NCBI RefSeq assembly: GCF_007991635.1
Contig: NZ_BJYS01000020.1
Location: forward strand, 1-64,000
DNA from: Adhaeribacter aerolatus
GTDB taxonomy: Bacteria; Bacteroidota; Bacteroidia; Cytophagales; Hymenobacteraceae
DNA length: 64,000 nucleotides
Direction: 5' to 3'
The notes beneath the pieces are model-generated. The model saw only the letters and a list, made by a program, of their open reading frames with translations, did not search any database and had not been told where the DNA came from. Position numbers and translations under genes: made by a program. Of this stretch, positions 61,665 through 64,000 are shown piece by piece; positions within the stretch are counted from its first letter, which is position 1, and the number at the start of each line of letters is the position of its first letter.

Positions 61665-61717
61665 CTGTAATAATAGCCTTTACTCATTCTACCAGCAAGT
61701 TTCCTTCTGAATGACAT
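61337..61717. mobile_element. Candidate mobile unit: GIY-YIG gene with perfect 22-bp terminal inverted repeats
   Basis: The left copy (61337-61358, starting ATGTCATTCAGAAGG) and the right copy (61696-61717, starting CAAGTTTCCTTCTG) are exact reverse complements over 22 bases, 337 bases apart. They enclose almost exactly the GIY-YIG gene; the left repeat even supplies its C-terminal codons. No target-site duplication is evident. This looks like a small self-contained unit, MITE-sized and carrying an endonuclease gene. Confidence 0.6.
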
Positions 61718-61744
61718 ATAATAGTTTGTCTTTAAATACACTTT

Positions 61745-61875
61745 AGCTGGAGCGAGGCTCTGCCTCGTGTCCTTTTATTCTCCGGACTCTGGCCGGCATT
61801 CCATTATTTGCTTACTTCTTCTGCCGCTAGATGCCGGTTGAAAATCGTCACGAGCGAGACGCTCGCGCCAGCAAC
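61745..61875. repeat. BIME-like pair of inverted REP units
   Basis: CGAGGC/GCCTCG (61753-61767) and CGAGCG/CGCTCG (61851-61865) are hairpins that are themselves inverted copies of each other: GCTGG(A/C)GCGAG...CTCGTG reads forward at 61746 and backward at 61872. Inside, CCGGCAT and ATGCCGG also pair. The whole 130-base block is thus palindromic at two levels. It lies between the GIY-YIG unit and the isomerase gene. Confidence 0.65.
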
Positions 61876-61892
61876 TACAGAGGTTCTTTCCC

Positions 61893-62723
61893 CTATGAGT
61901 ATTTTATATAAGCTTCTTTTATTTTATTCAGAAACTCGTGTTGGTCTTGGGCCCAGAATTTATGCGAGAATATTTCTACTTCGTTGTAACCGGTAAAGCC
62001 GGTAGCTTCTACCCAGCCGCGAATTTCTTTCAGGTTGATACAGCCTTCGCCCATCAGGCCCCGGTCGTTCAACAAATCGGTGGTAGGGGTATTCCAGTCG
62101 CAGATATGAAAAGCCATTAAGTTACCATTCTGGCCGCAACGCTTTATCTGATTTTCCAGGTCCGGGTCCCACCACAAATGGTAAACATCTACCGCTATGC
62201 CTACCCACGGGGAATTTAGCGCTTCGGCCATATCGTTGGCCTGGGCCAGGGTGTTTACAGCCGAGCGGTCGTCGGCGTACATGGGGTGCAAGGGTTCGAT
62301 GGCCAGTTTTACGCCAGCGGCAGCAGCATGGTCCAGGCAAGCGGCAATACCCTCCTGAATCTGTTTCCGCGATTCGGTTAAGGGTTGCCCCGGCACGGCT
62401 CCGCAAACCAAAACCACGTGGGGTGCGCCCAAAGCTGCTGCTTCGTCGATGGCTTTTAAATTATCGTCGATGGCGGCTTGTCTTTTGGCGGGTTCCAAAG
62501 CCGGTAAGAAACCGCCCCGGCACAACGATACTACTTCCAGGTTTAAATCCAGAAGCATCTGCCGGGCGTGGTTAATATTTTTACCGGCTAAAGTATCGCG
62601 CCAAACGGTAATACCGCTTACACCGGCTGCCGAAAATTCTTTAGCCGCTTTCTCCAGGGGCCAGGGCTTGGTGGTAATGGTGTGCACACATAACCGCGAA
62701 AAATCAGTTAACGCCTGGGCCAT
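61893..62723 (-). CDS. Sugar phosphate isomerase/epimerase family protein (AP-endonuclease-2-type TIM barrel)
   Basis: A 276-residue TIM barrel of the xylose isomerase-like/AP endonuclease 2 family. The N-terminus DFSRLCVHTITTKPWPLEKAAKEFSAAGVSGITVWRDTLAGKN, then VVSLCRGGFLPAL, VLVCGAVPGQPLTE, AGVKLAIEPLHPMYADDRSAVNTL (metal-binding Glu/His) and WVGIAVDVYHLWWDPDLENQI, AFHICDWNTPTTDLLNDRGLMGEGCINLKEIRGWVE, YNEVEIFSHKFW. Probably isomerises or epimerises a keto-sugar or uronate. Its start overlaps the GH88 stop (TAATG), so translation is coupled. Confidence 0.9.
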   Translation of the reverse strand: MAQALTDFSRLCVHTITTKPWPLEKAAKEFSAAGVSGITVWRDTLAGKNINHARQMLLDLNLEVVSLCRGGFLPALEPAKRQAAIDDNLKAIDEAAALGAPHVVLVCGAVPGQPLTESRKQIQEGIAACLDHAAAAGVKLAIEPLHPMYADDRSAVNTLAQANDMAEALNSPWVGIAVDVYHLWWDPDLENQIKRCGQNGNLMAFHICDWNTPTTDLLNDRGLMGEGCINLKEIRGWVEATGFTGYNEVEIFSHKFWAQDQHEFLNKIKEAYIKYS

Positions 62724-64000
62724 TATTTTACGCAGTTAAAGAATGTATAATAAGGCTCCTGGTTGATTAGCTTTTGCAGGTAAAGCGCCACTTCACGGAT
62801 ATGATAATCACCCCACATACTCGATTCGCCATACGGAATGGTACTGCCATCGGGCACGTAATCCCAGCCGTTGGGCCAATGGTATACCGAATGCAACAAC
62901 AAACCCTGATGGGCGGGGTCGATACTGAGGTATGGCTCCTGCAAAAGCGTTTGCAAAACGGTAAGGCCGGCCTGCCAATATTTATTACCGGCCTCTGTCT
63001 GGCCCGTTTGCTGCAGATAGCGCCCCAATCTTAACAAGCCCTGCGCTGCAATTGCCGCCGCCGAGCTATCTACGGGCTCCTGGTTATTATAAGGGTTGGC
63101 CGGCCGGTTTAAATAATCGCCCAATTTATGTAGGTTAGGGGCACCGGTATCCCAGTAAGGCACGCCATTGGTGGGGGTTTGCTCTATATAAAAATCGCAA
63201 GTAGCCTGGGCAGCTTTCAGCATAAATTCTTCTATTACTTGCCTATCTCCTAAATGGGTTAAATCCTGGTCGGGTATGGTTTGCAAAAATTCCAGTTCTT
63301 CGGCGAAGCCGCACATGGCCCAGGCCAAACCGCGGGTCCAGGTACTGAAGCCGGAATAACCCTGCTGGGTACCGGGGCAGCGGAAATTACCGTCTTTGGT
63401 ATTGAAGATGCTTTCGTGGGCGGTACGGCCCCAAATATCGTAGCGGTCGCGGCCCTCACCGTAGAAAACCGAATATTGCACTGTAGCGTGGCAATGCTGC
63501 AAAGCCCGTTCGAGCAGGTTAATCTTTACATCGTTTTCCCCCTGAAACTGGTGCCCCAGGCGGTAACTAACCATCAGGGCCCGGCAGGAACGAATAGTAT
63601 CGACAAACAAAGAATGTGGCCCGTTAAAGGAATGAATAAAGCCGCCGTTTTTGGTGGTCGTCCAGCGGCTGGCCTGTACGGCGCCGGATATTTTCAGGGC
63701 TAGTTCGTAAAAATTTTTCTCCCACTCGTTAAAGGGCGTTTTGCCTTCGTGCATCAACCGGAGCAGGTTACCGTAAGTGCTTACGTTGTTAAAACCGTGG
63801 TCGTGTACCCCAATGTGGCTGACGTGCGGGGCCATCAGGTTTAAGGTATTCTGGCGGCCGTAATTCAGGAACTCTTCCTCGCCGGTAGCATCAAACTGCA
63901 AAATAGCCGACCCAAACTGGAAACCTTGGGTCCATTCGGTCCAGCCGCGGGTGGTGTAGCGGCCCTGTACCGTAAAAACCGGCGAGCCTTTGCTCACATC
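62723..64000 (-). CDS. Glycoside hydrolase family 88/105-like unsaturated glucuronyl hydrolase (partial)
   Basis: At least 425 residues; the frame stays open at the window edge, so the N-terminus lies outside. An (alpha/alpha)6-barrel hydrolase that removes the unsaturated uronic acid left by polysaccharide lyases. Catalytic-type aspartates are visible in VHDHGFNN and LFVDTIRSC, and the aromatic-rich subsite residues in the family pattern (GYSGFSTWTRGLAWAMCGFAEEL, VDSSAAAIAAQGLLRLGRYL, GESSMWGDYHIREVALYLQKL) match GH88 (unsaturated glucuronyl) more than GH105. A start at GTG 63997 is possible but the frame continues upstream of it. First gene of the cluster, overlapping the isomerase by one base. 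Confidence 0.88.
   Translation of the reverse strand, partial: DVSKGSPVFTVQGRYTTRGWTEWTQGFQFGSAILQFDATGEEEFLNYGRQNTLNLMAPHVSHIGVHDHGFNNVSTYGNLLRLMHEGKTPFNEWEKNFYELALKISGAVQASRWTTTKNGGFIHSFNGPHSLFVDTIRSCRALMVSYRLGHQFQGENDVKINLLERALQHCHATVQYSVFYGEGRDRYDIWGRTAHESIFNTKDGNFRCPGTQQGYSGFSTWTRGLAWAMCGFAEELEFLQTIPDQDLTHLGDRQVIEEFMLKAAQATCDFYIEQTPTNGVPYWDTGAPNLHKLGDYLNRPANPYNNQEPVDSSAAAIAAQGLLRLGRYLQQTGQTEAGNKYWQAGLTVLQTLLQEPYLSIDPAHQGLLLHSVYHWPNGWDYVPDGSTIPYGESSMWGDYHIREVALYLQKLINQEPYYTFFNCVK

Noticed and set aside
1-64000. rRNA, tRNA, CRISPR arrays, prophage or IS transposases
   Set aside because: No tRNA-like T-loop, regular repeat-spacer array, phage structural gene or transposase was seen on reading both strands.

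Overview
The window looks like a chromosomal segment of a Bacteroidota bacterium, most likely order Cytophagales and probably a Hymenobacteraceae/Adhaeribacter-like lineage (inference, no 16S here). The signs are: proteins with type IX secretion or CHU/FlgD-like C-termini, many lipoproteins, an ECF sigma factor paired with a membrane-spanning beta-barrel partner, the epimerase-type threonine dehydrogenase, the folP-dacA pair, DUF1599 next to a BT_3928-type DoxX protein, and promoter-like TAnnTTTG boxes. Most of the sequence is ordinary chromosomal housekeeping and envelope genes of moderate GC. A few AT-rich islands of small orphan genes look acquired.

Layout. 0-5.8 kb: a small membrane protein, a penicillin-acylase-family hydrolase, a two-gene island with an integron attC-like site, and a MoeB/ThiF-rhodanese fusion. 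5.9-10.4 kb: fasciclin protein, TSUP permease, ECF sigma and its partner, a lipoprotein. 10.8-20.3 kb: two large secreted proteins (lamin-tail domain; BNR-repeat with T9SS tail) around asd, a lipoprotein and a flavin amine oxidase. 20.4-23.6 kb: lipoproteins, a GroES-like protein and a homogentisate-dioxygenase-like protein. 23.7-27.1 kb: a minus-strand run of accessory genes (ADP-ribosyltransferase-like, DUF6624, DHFR/RibD-like, NTF2-like, orphan) separated by odd inverted repeats. 27.6-34.2 kb: fatty-acid hydroxylase, aroK, a lone DppB permease coupled to a DoxX protein and DUF1599, divergent from folP-dacA. 34.6-44.7 kb: AI-2E transporter, the two threonine-breakdown enzymes Kbl and Tdh flanking a proline/arginine-repeat protein, DUF3891, DUF4403, YihY. 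45.1-56.7 kb: surface lipoproteins, a probable structured ncRNA, rlmN, a DEAD-box helicase, FISUMP lipoprotein, upp, a Wzi/RemB-like barrel. 56.7-64 kb: DoxX, then a minus-strand sugar-acid utilisation cluster (GH88, sugar isomerase, Gfo/Idh/MocA oxidoreductase, SDR, MFS) interrupted by REP-like hairpins and a frameshifted GIY-YIG gene bounded by a perfect 22-bp inverted repeat.

The best leads for new biology are the promoter- and terminator-equipped structured RNA at about 47.86-48.14 kb, the GIY-YIG unit with its flanking inverted repeats, the attC-like site behind the orphan gene at 3.3 kb together with the cassette-like run at 25.3-27.2 kb, and the ADP-ribosyltransferase-like protein with a C-terminal cysteine cluster. 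No rRNA, tRNA, CRISPR array, integrase or complete transposase was found.
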